This document shows positions 18,423 through 31,067 of a stretch of DNA of 64,000 bases, in pieces (positions within the stretch are counted from its first letter, which is position 1; every line of letters begins with the position of its first letter). Source of the DNA: Trinickia sp. Y13. GTDB lineage: Bacteria > Pseudomonadota > Gammaproteobacteria > Burkholderiales > Burkholderiaceae. Under the pieces are notes generated by a model. It saw only the letters and a list, made by a program, of their open reading frames with translations, searched no databases and was not told the origin of the DNA. The DNA is taken from positions 186,001-250,000 of the forward strand of contig NZ_JAKWFK010000006.1 of the NCBI RefSeq assembly GCF_029522115.1. The letters are read 5' to 3'. The translations under genes were made by a program, and so were the position numbers.

Positions 18423-20297
18423 TTATTGCTTGCTTGCGTGGACCGGATCGAAACGCTCGGCCGGCTCGTGAACGAGCGGACCGAACACCGAGGCGCCCAT
18501 CTCGGCCGGCGCGGCAGCCGCCCGGAAGACGCCAAACAGTTCGCGGCCGAAGCCGACTTCGTTTTGCGCTTGATGCTTCGGTTGCTCGACCTCGCGCGCG
18601 TCCCATTGCGCCGCATCGAGCTCGAGGTCCAGAATGCCGCGCTCGGCATCGATGACGATCGTGTCGCCGTCGCGCACTTTACCGAGCGGCCCGGCGAGCA
18701 GCGCCTCGGGGGACACGTGAATGACGGCCGGGACTTTGCCCGATGCACCCGACATGCGCCCGTCGGTGACGAGCGCGACGTGAAAGCCCTGATCCTGCAG
18801 CACGCCGAGCAGCGGCGTCAGGCGGTGCAACTCGGGCATGCCGTTCGCGCGCGCGCCTTGGAACCGTACGACGGCGACGAAATCGCGTTTGAGCTCGCCC
18901 TTGTCGAACGCTTCCTGCACGGCCTCCTGCGAATCGAAAACGAGCGCCGGCGCGCGCACGGTGCGATGCTCGGGAGCGACAGCGGAGATTTTGATCACGC
19001 CACGTCCGAGCTTGCCCTGCATGAGGCGCAGGCCGCCGTCGGGTTGAAACGGTTCGCCGATCGGCCGCAGCACTTTGGCGTCGCCCGTCTGCTCGGCACC
19101 GGCCACCCACGCCAATTGCCCGTCGACGAGCCGGGGCTCTTCCGTATAGGGGCCCAAGCCCTTGCCCATCACGGTCGTGACGTCCTCGTGCAGCAAACCG
19201 CCTTCCAATAGGTTGCGGATCAGGAAAGCCATGCCGCCGGCCGCGTGATAATGATTCACGTCGGCCTTGCCGTTCGGATAGATCTTGGCGAGCAGCGGCA
19301 CCACTTGGGACAGCGCGTCGAAGTCGTTCCAGTCGATGAGAATGCCCGCCGCACGCGCGATCGCGACGAGATGCAGCGTGTGATTGGTCGAGCCGCCGGT
19401 GGCGAGCAGCGCAACGATGCCGTTGACGATTGCCTTTTCGTCGATGACCTGGCCGATCGGCGTGTATTGACCGCGCTCGGCAGTCAGATCGAGCACGCGA
19501 CGCGCCGCCGCCGCCGTCAGGGCGTCGCGCAGCGGCGTATGCGGATGGACGAACGCCGACCCGGGCAGATGCAACCCCATGACTTCCATGAGCATTTGAT
19601 TGCTGTTCGCGGTGCCGTAGAAGGTGCATGTGCCGTGCCCGTGATAGGCGGCCGATTCGGCCTCGAGCAACGCCTCCCGGCCCACTTGCCCCGTCGCGAA
19701 CTGCTGCCGGATCTTGGCCTTTTCGTCGTTGGACAAGCCGCTCGTCATCGGTCCGGCGGGCACGAAGATCGTCGGCAGATGCCCGAACTGCAGCGCGCCG
19801 ATCAAGAGGCCCGGCACGATTTTGTCGCAGATGCCCAGGCAGAGCGCCGCATCGAACATATTGTGCGTGAGCGCGACCGCCGTGCTCATTGCAATCACTT
19901 CGCGCGAAAACAGCGAGAGTTCCATGCCCGCGTTGCCTTGCGTGATGCCATCGCACATCGCCGGCACGCCGCCTGCGAATTGGGCGACGCCGCCGTTTTC
20001 ACGCGCGGCGCGCTTGATGATATCGGGGTAGTCCTTATAAGGCGCGTGCGCCGACAACATTTCGTTGTACGCCGAAACGATGCCGATGTTCGGTTCCCGC
20101 ACCGCCTTGATCACGAGCTTGTCGTGGCCTTCGAGCCCCGCAAAGCCGTGAGCGAGGTTCGCGCATGACAGTACGCCGCGAGCCGGGAATCGCCCTTGCG
20201 CGGCGTCGATTCGCGCAAGATAGGCCGAGCGCGTGGCGCGACTGCGCTCCACGATGCGGCGAGTCACTTCAATCAGCGTGGGATGCGGCGAGGCCAT
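18423..20297 (-). CDS. edd: Phosphogluconate dehydratase
   Basis: Dehydrates 6-phosphogluconate to KDPG, the committing Entner-Doudoroff step, using a labile Fe-S cluster. It has 624 residues (family about 605). The start at 20297 ([14 protein letters not shown]) follows AAGGAGCG; an upstream in-frame ATG lacks a ribosome site. Cluster cysteines are in [20 protein letters not shown] and [23 protein letters not shown] and [13 protein letters not shown] are family motifs. The last about 25 residues are slightly extended. A GTAG-N5-CTAC site lies about 100 nt upstream, next to the divergent hexR gene. Confidence 0.96.
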   Translation of the reverse strand: MASPHPTLIEVTRRIVERSRATRSAYLARIDAAQGRFPARGVLSCANLAHGFAGLEGHDKLVIKAVREPNIGIVSAYNEMLSAHAPYKDYPDIIKRAARENGGVAQFAGGVPAMCDGITQGNAGMELSLFSREVIAMSTAVALTHNMFDAALCLGICDKIVPGLLIGALQFGHLPTIFVPAGPMTSGLSNDEKAKIRQQFATGQVGREALLEAESAAYHGHGTCTFYGTANSNQMLMEVMGLHLPGSAFVHPHTPLRDALTAAAARRVLDLTAERGQYTPIGQVIDEKAIVNGIVALLATGGSTNHTLHLVAIARAAGILIDWNDFDALSQVVPLLAKIYPNGKADVNHYHAAGGMAFLIRNLLEGGLLHEDVTTVMGKGLGPYTEEPRLVDGQLAWVAGAEQTGDAKVLRPIGEPFQPDGGLRLMQGKLGRGVIKISAVAPEHRTVRAPALVFDSQEAVQEAFDKGELKRDFVAVVRFQGARANGMPELHRLTPLLGVLQDQGFHVALVTDGRMSGASGKVPAVIHVSPEALLAGPLGKVRDGDTIVIDAERGILDLELDAAQWDAREVEQPKHQAQNEVGFGRELFGVFRAAAAPAEMGASVFGPLVHEPAERFDPVHASKQ

Positions 20298-20394
20298 GGT
20301 GGAACGCTCCTTCCTATAGGCCGGCGTACGGACGCCGGCGGGTGGCGCGATGCGGCGCAAGCGGCCGCGCAGTTCGATTTGGTCGTGGAGTTTA

Positions 20395-20407
20395 GTAGAA
20401 AAACTAC
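20395..20407. promoter_or_regulatory. HexR-type operator on the edd side
   Basis: GTAG-AAAAA-CTAC, a 13-bp dyad about 98 bp upstream of the edd start. It has the same architecture as the site at 20494 and lies between divergent edd and hexR, where RpiR-family HexR sites are expected. Confidence 0.65.
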
Positions 20408-20493
20408 ATCACCGCAATGCGGGCGAGACTGGATTGCCATATGCAAAGGCATCAGCACCGAAGGCGCGCTTCGCACGTCGGTAGAAAATTCTC

Positions 20494-20506
20494 GTAGATT
20501 TTCTAC
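20494..20506. promoter_or_regulatory. HexR-type operator on the hexR side
   Basis: GTAG-ATTTT-CTAC, the same dyad as at 20395, exactly 99 bp away (start to start) and 64 bp upstream of hexR. It likely mediates autoregulation. Family knowledge: HexR binds A/T-centred dyads beginning with TGTA or TTGTA in other proteobacteria. Confidence 0.65.
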
Positions 20507-20569
20507 ATCCATCCGGTCATACTGTCGCCATCGATAGAAAACGATACACCCCATCGAGGCGGTCATCCG

Positions 20570-21418
20570 ATGCTTTCCCGAATCGAAGCCATGCGTGCGC
20601 AACTGCGTCCGTCCGAACGCAAGCTGGCCGACTACGTGCTCGACACCCCGCGCGAGGTGCTCGACCTGGCGATGACCGAACTCGCTCAGCGGGTCGGCGT
20701 GAGCCAGCCAACCATTGCGCGGTTTTGCCAAGCGCTCGGCTGCGGCGGCTTTCGGGAATTCAAGATCCGGCTAGCGCAAAGTATTGCGCCGGGGCTGCCG
20801 TCGGTCTATCGCGACGTGCGCCCCGACGAACCGGCTTCGGGGGTGGTGGCCAAGGTATTCGACCGCACGATCGGCGCGCTCATCGAGGTTCGCAACAGCT
20901 TGTCCGCGAGCAGCATTGCCAAGGCGACCGAGTTGCTCGCCGCTGCCTCGCGCATCGAGTTCTATGGCGCGGGCGGCTCGGGCATCGCCGCACAAGACAT
21001 TCAGCATAAGTTCTTCCGGCTCGGCATACCGAGCGTCGCCTATGCCGATCCGCACACCTATACGATGTCGGCGGCATTGCTCGGCGAGGGGGACGTGGTG
21101 GTGACGATCTCGAACACGGGGCGCACGCGCGACATCGTCGAAGCGGCGCGCTCCGCCCGCGCGTGCGGGGCGAAGGTGATCGCCATCACCAACAGCAACT
21201 CCCCTCTCGCGCAGATCGCGACCGTGAGTTTGTTCGCGAACGTCACGGAGGAAACGGATATCTTTTCGCCCATGACCTCGCGCGTATCGCATCTGGCGAT
21301 CGGCGACATCCTTGCGGTTGGCGTTGCGCTCACCCGCGGCCCCGAACTCGTCGACAAACTCGGACGCGCTAAAAAAGCGATTACCCGCCGGCGGATCGAA
21401 TCGGGGCAAGAGCCATAA
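20570..21418 (+). CDS. hexR: RpiR family regulator HexR
   Basis: Regulator of Entner-Doudoroff and central sugar genes; KDPG is the usual effector. It has 282 residues: an N-terminal RpiR helix-turn-helix (residues about 1-75, with LAQRVGVSQPTIARFCQALGCGGFREFK) and a C-terminal SIS sugar-phosphate domain (about 110-245, with RIEFYGAGGSGIAAQD and DVVVTISNTGRTRD). It is divergent from edd-eda, the standard hexR context. Twin GTAG-N5-CTAC sites lie between them. I prefer the ATG at 20570, which follows GAGGCGG. Confidence 0.92.
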   Translation: MLSRIEAMRAQLRPSERKLADYVLDTPREVLDLAMTELAQRVGVSQPTIARFCQALGCGGFREFKIRLAQSIAPGLPSVYRDVRPDEPASGVVAKVFDRTIGALIEVRNSLSASSIAKATELLAAASRIEFYGAGGSGIAAQDIQHKFFRLGIPSVAYADPHTYTMSAALLGEGDVVVTISNTGRTRDIVEAARSARACGAKVIAITNSNSPLAQIATVSLFANVTEETDIFSPMTSRVSHLAIGDILAVGVALTRGPELVDKLGRAKKAITRRRIESGQEP

Positions 21419-21429
21419 CGAAAATAGCC

Positions 21430-21846
21430 TTAGAACGGCTTGACCACGACGAGCGCCACGGCGGCGATCAGGCCCAGCACGGGCAACTCGTTGAAGATGC
21501 GGTACCAGCGGTCCGAGCGGCGGTTTTCCCCGCGCTCGAATGCACCCAACACGCGTCCGCAATACAAGTGATACGCAATGAGCAGCGCCACGACGCCCAA
21601 CTTCGCATGAATCCATCCTTGCCCGCGCCCGATGCCGTAGCCGAGCCACAGCCATAGGCCGAGGGCCAACGCGAACACCGCGATCATCGTCATGAAGCGA
21701 TAGAGCTTGCGCGCCATGGTGAGCAGCCGCGCGACGGCGGCTGCCTCGCGCTCCATGGCGAGATTGACGAAAATACGCGGCAGATAGAACAGGCCCGCAA
21801 ACCACGAGGCCACGAATACGATGTGAAACGTCTTGACCCAGAGCAT
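21430..21846 (-). CDS. hemJ: Protoporphyrinogen IX oxidase HemJ (CopD-like membrane protein)
   Basis: Membrane protein of 138 residues with about four transmembrane helices. The N-terminal MLWVKTFHIVFVASWFAGLFY and the C-terminal WYRIFNELPVLGLIAAVALVV, together with LYRFMTM, are typical of the HemJ (UPF0093) family, which oxidises protoporphyrinogen IX in heme synthesis. The start at 21846 removes 26 leading residues with no family match. It is the last gene of the long minus-strand array, 113 bp after proA, and converges on hexR. Confidence 0.88.
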   Translation of the reverse strand: MLWVKTFHIVFVASWFAGLFYLPRIFVNLAMEREAAAVARLLTMARKLYRFMTMIAVFALALGLWLWLGYGIGRGQGWIHAKLGVVALLIAYHLYCGRVLGAFERGENRRSDRWYRIFNELPVLGLIAAVALVVVKPF

Positions 21847-21959
21847 CGTGATAGTGCTTGTCGTTGAATGTTGGGGTTGATACGTCGAGGCGCGAGGGCC
21901 GCCGCATCGAAGCTCGCGGACCAATTACAGGGCTTCGCGCGCCGGCCGCCGGACCCGAA

Positions 21960-23249
21960 CTACTGGCGCACTTCGCCGTGCCCAAGCACCACGTACTTGA
22001 GCGAGGTCAGCCCCTCCAGGCCCACCGGGCCGCGCGCGTGGAGCTTGTCGTTCGAGATGCCGATTTCCGCGCCGAGCCCGAACTCGAAGCCGTCGGCAAA
22101 ACGCGTCGAGGCGTTCACCATCACACTCGCCGAATCCACTTCGCGCAAGAAACGCATGGCGCGGTCGTGATCTTCGGTGACGATCGCATCGGTGTGCGCC
22201 GAGCCGTAGGTATTGATGTGATCGATCGCGGCGTCCATGCCGTCGACGACTTTGATCGCGAGCACCGGTGCGAGGTATTCCGTGCGCCAGTCTTGCTCGG
22301 TCGCATCGACGAGTTCAAGCGGCGGTGCATCGCTGTCCCACGGCGCGGCCTCGAGTACGGCGCGAGCGGCGGCGTCCACACGCAACTGAACGCCCTTGTC
22401 CCGATAGACGCGCGCAAGCGGCGGCAGCACGGCACGCGCGACACCGCGCGCAACGAGCAGCGTCTCCATCGTGTTGCACGTGCCGTAGCGATGGGTCTTG
22501 GCGTTGTCGCAGACAGCGAGCGCCTTGCACAGGTCCGCGCGATCGTCCACGTAGACGTGGCAGATCCCATCCAGATGCTTGATCATCGGCACCCGCGCTT
22601 CTTCGATGAGCCGCGCGATCAGACTCTTGCCCCCACGCGGTACGATCACGTCGACGTACTCGGTCATCGTAATGAGCTTGCCGACGGCGGCGCGGTCGGC
22701 GGTCTCGACAACTTGCACGGCATCGCTCGGCAAACCGGCTGCCGCCAATCCTTCGGCGATCAGCTTCGCCAAGGCCGTGTTCGATGCGAGCGCCTCGGAA
22801 CCGCCGCGCAAGATCGCGGCATTGCCCGCTTTCAGGCAGAGCGCCGCCGCATCGATCGTCACGTTCGGCCGCGATTCGTAGATGATGCCGATCACCCCCA
22901 GCGGCACGCGCATTTGACCGACCTGGATGCCGCTCGGACGGTATTTGAGGTTGTCGATTTCGCCAATCGGATCGGGTAGCGCAGCGACTTGGCGCAGGCC
23001 TTCGATCATCGTGCGCAGCGCCTTGTCCGACAAGGTCAAGCGATCGACAAAGGCCGCGTCCATGCCCTTTTCGCGCGCCTTGGCGACATCGCGCGCATTC
23101 GCTTCTTGGAGCGAGGCTTGCTCGCGCTCGATCGCGCGCGCAATCGCTTCCAAAGCATCGTTCTTGGCCGCGGTGGAGGCGCGCGCCATCGCACGCGAGG
23201 CGGCCCGCGCGCGGCGGCCGATGCCGGTCATGTACTCGTCGATTTCCAT
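21960..23249 (-). CDS. proA: Gamma-glutamyl phosphate reductase
   Basis: Second enzyme of proline synthesis; NADPH reduces glutamyl-5-phosphate to the semialdehyde. It has 429 residues, aldehyde-dehydrogenase fold. The catalytic cysteine is in [14 protein letters not shown]; other family segments are [43 protein letters not shown] and the C-terminal [14 protein letters not shown]. The start at 23249 ([15 protein letters not shown]) gives the usual length. It follows holA by 76 bp. Confidence 0.96.
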   Translation of the reverse strand: MEIDEYMTGIGRRARAASRAMARASTAAKNDALEAIARAIEREQASLQEANARDVAKAREKGMDAAFVDRLTLSDKALRTMIEGLRQVAALPDPIGEIDNLKYRPSGIQVGQMRVPLGVIGIIYESRPNVTIDAAALCLKAGNAAILRGGSEALASNTALAKLIAEGLAAAGLPSDAVQVVETADRAAVGKLITMTEYVDVIVPRGGKSLIARLIEEARVPMIKHLDGICHVYVDDRADLCKALAVCDNAKTHRYGTCNTMETLLVARGVARAVLPPLARVYRDKGVQLRVDAAARAVLEAAPWDSDAPPLELVDATEQDWRTEYLAPVLAIKVVDGMDAAIDHINTYGSAHTDAIVTEDHDRAMRFLREVDSASVMVNASTRFADGFEFGLGAEIGISNDKLHARGPVGLEGLTSLKYVVLGHGEVRQ

Positions 23250-23325
23250 CGTGATTCTCGTTTCTCGCGCCAGCAGCGCGGTGTCTCGGATTGGCGGCGC
23301 GTTGGCCGTCGCATCGATTGTAGCG

Positions 23326-24414
23326 TCAGGCGCCGATTGCGCGTGCGGCGTCGCGCTTGGCCGGCGCCGCCACGAGCGCGGCAAGCTCGAACAGGCCGTC
23401 CCACGGGTCCGGCGGCAGCGCCGGGCGCCGCCGAGTGGCCGGCGGCGCGCCCGTCAGGCCCTTCACCTGCCGGTCGAGCGCCGCGGCGAGGGCTAGGCCT
23501 TCTTCGAGCAGCGATTCCGTCACCCGGGAAAGCGCGGGGCCGACGAGCCGCTCGCGCGGCCCCCACACCCGGTTCTCGCGCAACAGCATGGCGAGCGGCT
23601 TGCCCGCCGCCGCGCCGCGTTTGATCTTGAGCAGCGTGCGTACTTCTTCCGTAAGCGCCCACAGCACTAGCACGGCAGCCTCGCCCTCGCCTTTGAGCCC
23701 GTCGAGCATACGCGCCAGCCTGCCGACGTCGCCGGCCAGCATCGCCTCGTTCAGCTTGAAGACGTCGTAGCGCGCCACATTGAGCACGGCGTCATGCACT
23801 TGCTCGAACGTCAGCGCGCCTTGCGGATAGAGCAAGCCGAGCTTTTGGATCTCTTGGTGGGCGGCCAGCAAATTGCCTTCGACGCGCTCGGCGATGAACT
23901 GCAGCGCACGCCGGCCCTCTTCCCCGGGCGCGACGCGCTGGCCTTGCTGCATCAACCGTTGCGCGACCCAATTGGGCAATTGCCCACGCTCGACCGGATC
24001 GATCCGCAACGACACGCCGCCATCGGCAAGCGCCGTGAACCAAGCCGACTTTTGCGTAGCGGCGTCGAGCCGGGGCAGCGTGACGAGCACCAGGACGTCG
24101 GGATTGCCGGTGGCCGCGAGCGCTTTCAATGCGTCCGCCCCCTCCTTGCCTGGCTTGCCGGAGGGAATCCGCAACTCGATCAATTGGCGATCGCCGAACA
24201 ACGACATCGATTGCGTCGCACCGAGCAACGAACTCCAGTCGAAGCTGCGCTCGACCGTGAACACGTTGCGTTCGGTGAATCCCGCCGCGCGCGCTGCCGC
24301 GCGAACGCGGTCGCACGCCTCCTGCGCGAGCAAGTGCTCGTCGCCGAAGACGACGTACAGACTGGCGAGGCCCTTCGCCAGATGCGTGTCGAGCGCGTCG
24401 AGTCGCAGTTGCAT
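23326..24414 (-). CDS. holA: DNA polymerase III subunit delta
   Basis: Clamp-loader subunit that opens the beta sliding clamp. It has 362 residues. The N-terminal [20 protein letters not shown] and [19 protein letters not shown] match HolA, as do [15 protein letters not shown] and the helical C-terminal region with [19 protein letters not shown]. The start at 24414 fits the family; upstream in-frame codons overlap lptE. It starts 19 nt after the lptE stop, the conserved leuS-lptE-holA order. Confidence 0.94.
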   Translation of the reverse strand: MQLRLDALDTHLAKGLASLYVVFGDEHLLAQEACDRVRAAARAAGFTERNVFTVERSFDWSSLLGATQSMSLFGDRQLIELRIPSGKPGKEGADALKALAATGNPDVLVLVTLPRLDAATQKSAWFTALADGGVSLRIDPVERGQLPNWVAQRLMQQGQRVAPGEEGRRALQFIAERVEGNLLAAHQEIQKLGLLYPQGALTFEQVHDAVLNVARYDVFKLNEAMLAGDVGRLARMLDGLKGEGEAAVLVLWALTEEVRTLLKIKRGAAAGKPLAMLLRENRVWGPRERLVGPALSRVTESLLEEGLALAAALDRQVKGLTGAPPATRRRPALPPDPWDGLFELAALVAAPAKRDAARAIGA

Positions 24415-24433
24415 GAGCGTCGAGCGTGCCCGA

Positions 24434-24985
24434 TCAGAGCGGAGGCGGCGGCAACGGCGCGCGCGGGGCAACCGCCGGCGGCTGCTGCCCGGCCGCGGGG
24501 TGCAGCGAACGCACGACTGCGAGGCGGCGCGTCAACTGATCGACGGCGTCGTTTTGCATATCCTGATAGAGCAGTTCCGCTTCTTGGGCTTTCGCCTGTG
24601 AGTACTGAACGCTATAAGTCATCGCCCGATTGAGCGCGATCGCACTCGACGGGATCAATACGGCGCCGTCCGTCCCGGTCAGCGTATAAGCCAGCGTGTA
24701 ATTGAGCTGATATTCCGCCGCCACGCCCAGCGAATTGAGCGTCAGCACGCCTTGCCCGCGGCCTTCGCTCAGGCTCAGCACCGCGTCGGCGTCGCGGGGC
24801 GACTTGACGACTATCGTATCGCTGCCGCCTTCGATCATCCGCGTCAAACGCGCAGCGACGATCGGCGGCGCGCCGACGATCGCCAGCCGCTTGAACGCAT
24901 AATTCTCCTGCCCTCGCAGTTGGAAGCCGCAAGCGGCGAGCATCATCGTGCCGCACATGAGCGCGAGAAACGATCGGCGAATCAC
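24434..24985 (-). CDS. lptE: LPS-assembly lipoprotein LptE
   Basis: Outer-membrane lipoprotein that plugs and helps assemble the LptD translocon. It has 183 residues. A GTG start at 24985 (read as MIRRSFLALM) has AAGGAG five nt upstream and gives a compact signal peptide with lipobox LAAC and Cys19 as the lipidated residue. The following GFQLRG is the LptE hallmark. The C-terminus is Pro/Ala-rich. It lies between leuS and holA, as in most proteobacteria. Confidence 0.9.
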   Translation of the reverse strand: MIRRSFLALMCGTMMLAACGFQLRGQENYAFKRLAIVGAPPIVAARLTRMIEGGSDTIVVKSPRDADAVLSLSEGRGQGVLTLNSLGVAAEYQLNYTLAYTLTGTDGAVLIPSSAIALNRAMTYSVQYSQAKAQEAELLYQDMQNDAVDQLTRRLAVVRSLHPAAGQQPPAVAPRAPLPPPPL

Positions 24986-25026
24986 ATTGGCTCCTTGGAG
25001 TCTATTGGGCGCGCGGCGGCGGGCCG

Positions 25027-27722
<2,696 letters not shown>

Positions 27723-27788
27723 CCGCCCGCGGATGCATCCACGGCGGGTCTGACGCGCCAATGATCGGCGCGGTGAAGCGGCGGGCCG

Positions 27789-28265
27789 TCAGCGCGCGCC
27801 GGGTTGGAGCGGCGAAGCCGGCGCCGCGGCGGCGCCTGGCGCGACGCTCGCGCGGGGCGGATCGGTGACAAAACCGATTCGAGCGATGCCTGCCTGCTGC
27901 GCCGCGCCCATGACTTGCGCGATGACTTCGTAGCGCGTGGCTTGCGATGCGCGCAAATGCAGTTCGGGCGGCTCGCCGGCTTTGCCGGCCCGGGCGAGAT
28001 CGGCACGCACGGCATCGAGCGTGATCGGGCGGCCGTCCCAGTAGAGCCGGCCCGCGTCGTCGATCGATAGCGTGATCGTTTTCGGCGTTTCGGGCGCCGG
28101 GCCCGCTGCGACTTTGGGCAGATCGAGCCGAATCGCGTGCGTGAATAGCGGTGCGGTGATGATGAAAATGACGAGCAAGACGAGCATGACGTCGATGAGC
28201 GGCGTCATGTTGATGTCGGCCATCGGCGCAGCCGAACGCTCTTTGTCGAATCCGCCGAATGCCAT
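27789..28265 (-). CDS. ExbD/TolR family biopolymer transport protein
   Basis: Part of a proton-driven energy-transfer complex with an ExbB/TolQ partner. It has 158 residues. A single N-terminal membrane segment (about residues 23-42) contains the essential aspartate, Asp25, in DINMTPLIDVMLVLLVIF; the rest is periplasmic and ends in an Ala/Pro-rich tail. The start at 28265 (MAFGGFDKER) follows AAGGAGGCGG. It lies 35 nt after the ExbB-like gene. Whether it energises TonB-dependent uptake or the Tol-Pal system cannot be decided here; no tonB, tolA or tolB is near. Confidence 0.92.
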   Translation of the reverse strand: MAFGGFDKERSAAPMADINMTPLIDVMLVLLVIFIITAPLFTHAIRLDLPKVAAGPAPETPKTITLSIDDAGRLYWDGRPITLDAVRADLARAGKAGEPPELHLRASQATRYEVIAQVMGAAQQAGIARIGFVTDPPRASVAPGAAAAPASPLQPGAR

Positions 28266-28300
28266 GCTCGCCGCCTCCTTCGAAAACGTTCGTGCGCTCG

Positions 28301-29074
28301 CTACGCGCGCGTTGCGCGCGAGGCATCTTCGGCTTGCACCGCGTGGACGGCGCTCGTCGGCTCGGCGGCGCCACGCCCCACCGCGGCGTCGTGGGCCGCG
28401 GAGCGTTCGGCAAGCTCCGGCGCGCAGACATAAGCATGCAAATCGTGCGCGAAACCGTCCAACTCCTCTGACAACTGCCGCTGCATCCGGCCCAGCACGT
28501 TGTACGCCAACACGGCGGGAATGGCGACCACGAGACCGAACGCCGTCATGATCAGCGCCTCGCCGACAGGGCCCGCGACGTTCTCGATCATCGCTTGCCC
28601 GCTCGCGGCGATGCTGCCGAGCGCATGGTAAATGCCCCACACGGTGCCGAGCAGACCGACGAACGGCGCGGTGCTGCCGACCGATGCCAGCAGGACCTGG
28701 CCGAACTCGAGGCGGCGCTGCGATGCAAGCAACGCCTCGCGCAGTGCGCGCATCACGCGCTCGCTACGCTCGACGCGAGCGAGCATGGCGGACGGCGCGT
28801 GCACCTCGGAGACAGCGAGCGCCGCCTGAGCCAACGGCGCGAAGACGCGCTCGCGATCGGCGCCGCGCAAGGCGAGCACGCCCTCGGAGAGCGTCGCCGA
28901 CTGCCAGAACAGTGCGATCGCACGCGGGCCCTGGCGCTTCGCTCGCACGAGCATCCAGCCTTTGACGAGCAGGAAGCACCAACTCGCGATCGACATGGCC
29001 AGCAATAAATACGCGACGCCGTGAGTGAGCGCGTCGCCCGCTTGCAGGTAGTGAACGATGCCGTTGTTTTGCAT
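28301..29074 (-). CDS. ExbB/TolQ family (MotA/TolQ/ExbB) proton channel protein
   Basis: Three-helix inner-membrane proton channel subunit of 257 residues. Helix 1 is near residues 15-35, and helices 2 and 3 are in FGQVLLASVGSTAPFVGLLGTVW and GPVGEALIMTAFGLVVAIPAVLAYN, the most conserved part of the family. The start at 29074 is MQNNGIVHYLQAGDALTHGV. The C-terminus after about residue 225 is a low-complexity Ala/Glu tail. It forms a pair with the downstream ExbD-like gene. Confidence 0.93.
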   Translation of the reverse strand: MQNNGIVHYLQAGDALTHGVAYLLLAMSIASWCFLLVKGWMLVRAKRQGPRAIALFWQSATLSEGVLALRGADRERVFAPLAQAALAVSEVHAPSAMLARVERSERVMRALREALLASQRRLEFGQVLLASVGSTAPFVGLLGTVWGIYHALGSIAASGQAMIENVAGPVGEALIMTAFGLVVAIPAVLAYNVLGRMQRQLSEELDGFAHDLHAYVCAPELAERSAAHDAAVGRGAAEPTSAVHAVQAEDASRATRA

Positions 29075-29148
29075 ACGAACGGAAGTGCCTGGAGAGCCGA
29101 AGCGAGAACGAAACGAGGACGAGGACGAATGCGCGTCGATGCCGCCGA

Positions 29149-29946
29149 TCAGCGCAGCCCGAGCACGTCCTGCATGTCGTAGAGGCCGGCGCCGCGGTCG
29201 GCAAGAAAGCGAGCGGCGCGTAGCGCGCCCTGCGCATAGGAGACGCGGCTCGCCGATTTGTGCGTGATTTCGATGCGTTCGCCGATGCCGGCGAACAGCA
29301 CCGTATGATCGCCGACGATGTCGCCGCCGCGAATGGCCGAAAAGCCGATCGTCGACGGGTCGCGCTCGCCCGTCACGCCCTGGCGGCCGTAGACCGCGCA
29401 CGTTTTCAAGTCTCGTCCGAGCGCGCCGGCGATCGCCTCGCCCATCGCGAGCGCGGTGCCCGAGGGCGCGTCGACTTTATGGCGATGATGCGCCTCGATG
29501 ATTTCGATGTCGTAGCCGGTGGCGAAGTGGCGGGCGGCGAATTCGAGCAGCTTGAGCGTGACGTTCACGCCGACGCTCATATTCGCGGCGAAGACGATGC
29601 CGATCTTCTCTGCGGCCGAGCGCACCGCTTGCCGCTCCTCCTCGCTCATGCCCGTCGTGCCGATCACGAGTTTCTTGCCGTGCCGCACCGCGGCATCGAC
29701 ATAGGCCATCGTGCCTTCGGGCCGCGTGAAGTCGATCAGGCAGTCGGCTTGAGCAAACACCCGCTCGACATCGTCGGTCAGCGTCACGCCCGTGCGCTGA
29801 CCGAGAAACGCGCCGGCATCCTCGCCCAACTGGGGCGAGCCCGGGCGATCGAGCGCGGCGGCGAGCGTCGCATCGGGGTCGTTCAGAACGGCTTCGATCA
29901 GCATCCGGCCCATTCGGCCCGATGCGCCGGCGATGGCGATCTTCAT
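29149..29946 (-). CDS. dapB: 4-hydroxy-tetrahydrodipicolinate reductase
   Basis: NAD(P)H-dependent step of lysine and meso-diaminopimelate synthesis. It has 265 residues from [16 protein letters not shown], the family-standard start. An ATG three codons earlier (29955) has a better-placed GAGGG and could be the real start. Features are the nucleotide motif [24 protein letters not shown], and the active-site [16 protein letters not shown]. It is followed 74 nt later by the ExbB-like gene and preceded by the bamE terminator. Confidence 0.96.
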   Translation of the reverse strand: MKIAIAGASGRMGRMLIEAVLNDPDATLAAALDRPGSPQLGEDAGAFLGQRTGVTLTDDVERVFAQADCLIDFTRPEGTMAYVDAAVRHGKKLVIGTTGMSEEERQAVRSAAEKIGIVFAANMSVGVNVTLKLLEFAARHFATGYDIEIIEAHHRHKVDAPSGTALAMGEAIAGALGRDLKTCAVYGRQGVTGERDPSTIGFSAIRGGDIVGDHTVLFAGIGERIEITHKSASRVSYAQGALRAARFLADRGAGLYDMQDVLGLR

Positions 29947-30026
29947 CGGCAACATGCATCCCTCTTCGGTTGGCGGGCCGGCCTTGGCTGGGCCGGCCGG
30001 CAGCGCCGTGAAAGGCGCCGCAAGAA

Positions 30027-30063
30027 AACGAAAAGCGGGCGGCGCGCCTCGCGCACGACCCGC
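30027..30063 (-). terminator. Probable terminator of bamE
   Basis: GCGGG (30035-30039) and CCCGC (30059-30063) enclose a GC-rich inner stem. The minus strand continues into TTTTCGTTTTC. It lies about 87 nt after the bamE stop and just before dapB. The stem is interrupted, so confidence is moderate. Confidence 0.5.
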
Positions 30064-30149
30064 ATTCAGCTAGAACGCTGTGCCCCGCTGCCTTTCTGGT
30101 ACGAGGCCCGGAGCGACGGGCGGTCGATCGCCCGCCTGGGTGCGCCCCG

Positions 30150-30905
30150 CTACGACGACGCCGGCGACTTGCCCGCGCCGGTGCTGCTCGAGGGCGAGCC
30201 GGTCGGGCCGACTGGATTGCTTTGATCGGGCGAGGCGGGCTGCGGCTCGCGATGGAATTGGAACTGCGGCGTCGCGCTCGGCAATGTGTGCGGCGAGGGC
30301 GTGCCGGAGCGCACGCTCTGCTTGGCGGGTGTGGCAGGCACTTGGTTCGTGGCCCGATTCGCCGCCTGCGCCGCCTGCGCATTGGCCGCCTGCGCCTCTT
30401 CGCTGGCGCCCGCGGCGGCAGTCACGCCGCTGGCCGGCGCGACTGCCGCCGCCGCTTGCGCTGACGACGCAGCAGAAGCCGCCGCCACGCTGGCCGCCTT
30501 CGCTTTCTTGCCGCGCTTGTCGCCGTCGATATCGGCAAGCAGTTCCAGTTCCGACGGCAGATCGTCTCCGCCCGTCCAATTCACGACATGGTCGCCGTTG
30601 AAATTGACGATGAAATCGCGCTGCTGCACGATGGCCGTGGAGCCGCGCTTGAAGTAGAAGACGTAGTCCCAGCGATCGTTATGGAACATGTCGGTCAACA
30701 GCGGCGTACCGAGCGCCGCTTTCACTTCGTCGCGCGACATGCCCACGCGCATCTTCGAGGCGGCTTCCTTCGACACGAAGTTGCCCTGCACGATGGTGAT
30801 GCGATACGGCGTAATGCTCTGAGCGACGCGCTGCGTGAGGCTGTCGTAGGTCGAACATCCCGCAACGAGCGCACCCATCGAGGCAGCGATCAACAGGTTG
30901 CGCAC
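30150..30905 (-). CDS. bamE: Outer membrane assembly lipoprotein BamE
   Basis: Component of the beta-barrel assembly machinery. A GTG start at 30905 (read MRNLLIAASMGALVAGC) is preceded by GGGGGAG at good spacing and gives a short signal peptide with lipobox LVAG and Cys17. An ATG at 30926 would lengthen it by seven residues. The BamE core (about 18-130) includes GNFVSKEAASKMRVGMSRDE and GTPLLTDMFHNDRWDYVFYF. An unusual Ala-, then Pro/Ser-rich tail of about 110 residues follows, doubling the usual length. It is divergent from fur, the common bamE/fur arrangement. Function of the tail is unknown. Confidence 0.92.
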   Translation of the reverse strand: MRNLLIAASMGALVAGCSTYDSLTQRVAQSITPYRITIVQGNFVSKEAASKMRVGMSRDEVKAALGTPLLTDMFHNDRWDYVFYFKRGSTAIVQQRDFIVNFNGDHVVNWTGGDDLPSELELLADIDGDKRGKKAKAASVAAASAASSAQAAAAVAPASGVTAAAGASEEAQAANAQAAQAANRATNQVPATPAKQSVRSGTPSPHTLPSATPQFQFHREPQPASPDQSNPVGPTGSPSSSTGAGKSPASS

Positions 30906-31067
30906 GTGGCTCCCCCCGCGCTTCATAAGAAAATTTGGACTCATTTCACCCACCGTGCGGGCTCCGTTTCGCGTATCGTCGGGCCGCGCGAGTTTCACGA
31001 AGATGACCGAAACAGCAAAAACCCATTACTATTCGAATCGTGCATTGTACTCTAGGGATGCCTAGCC

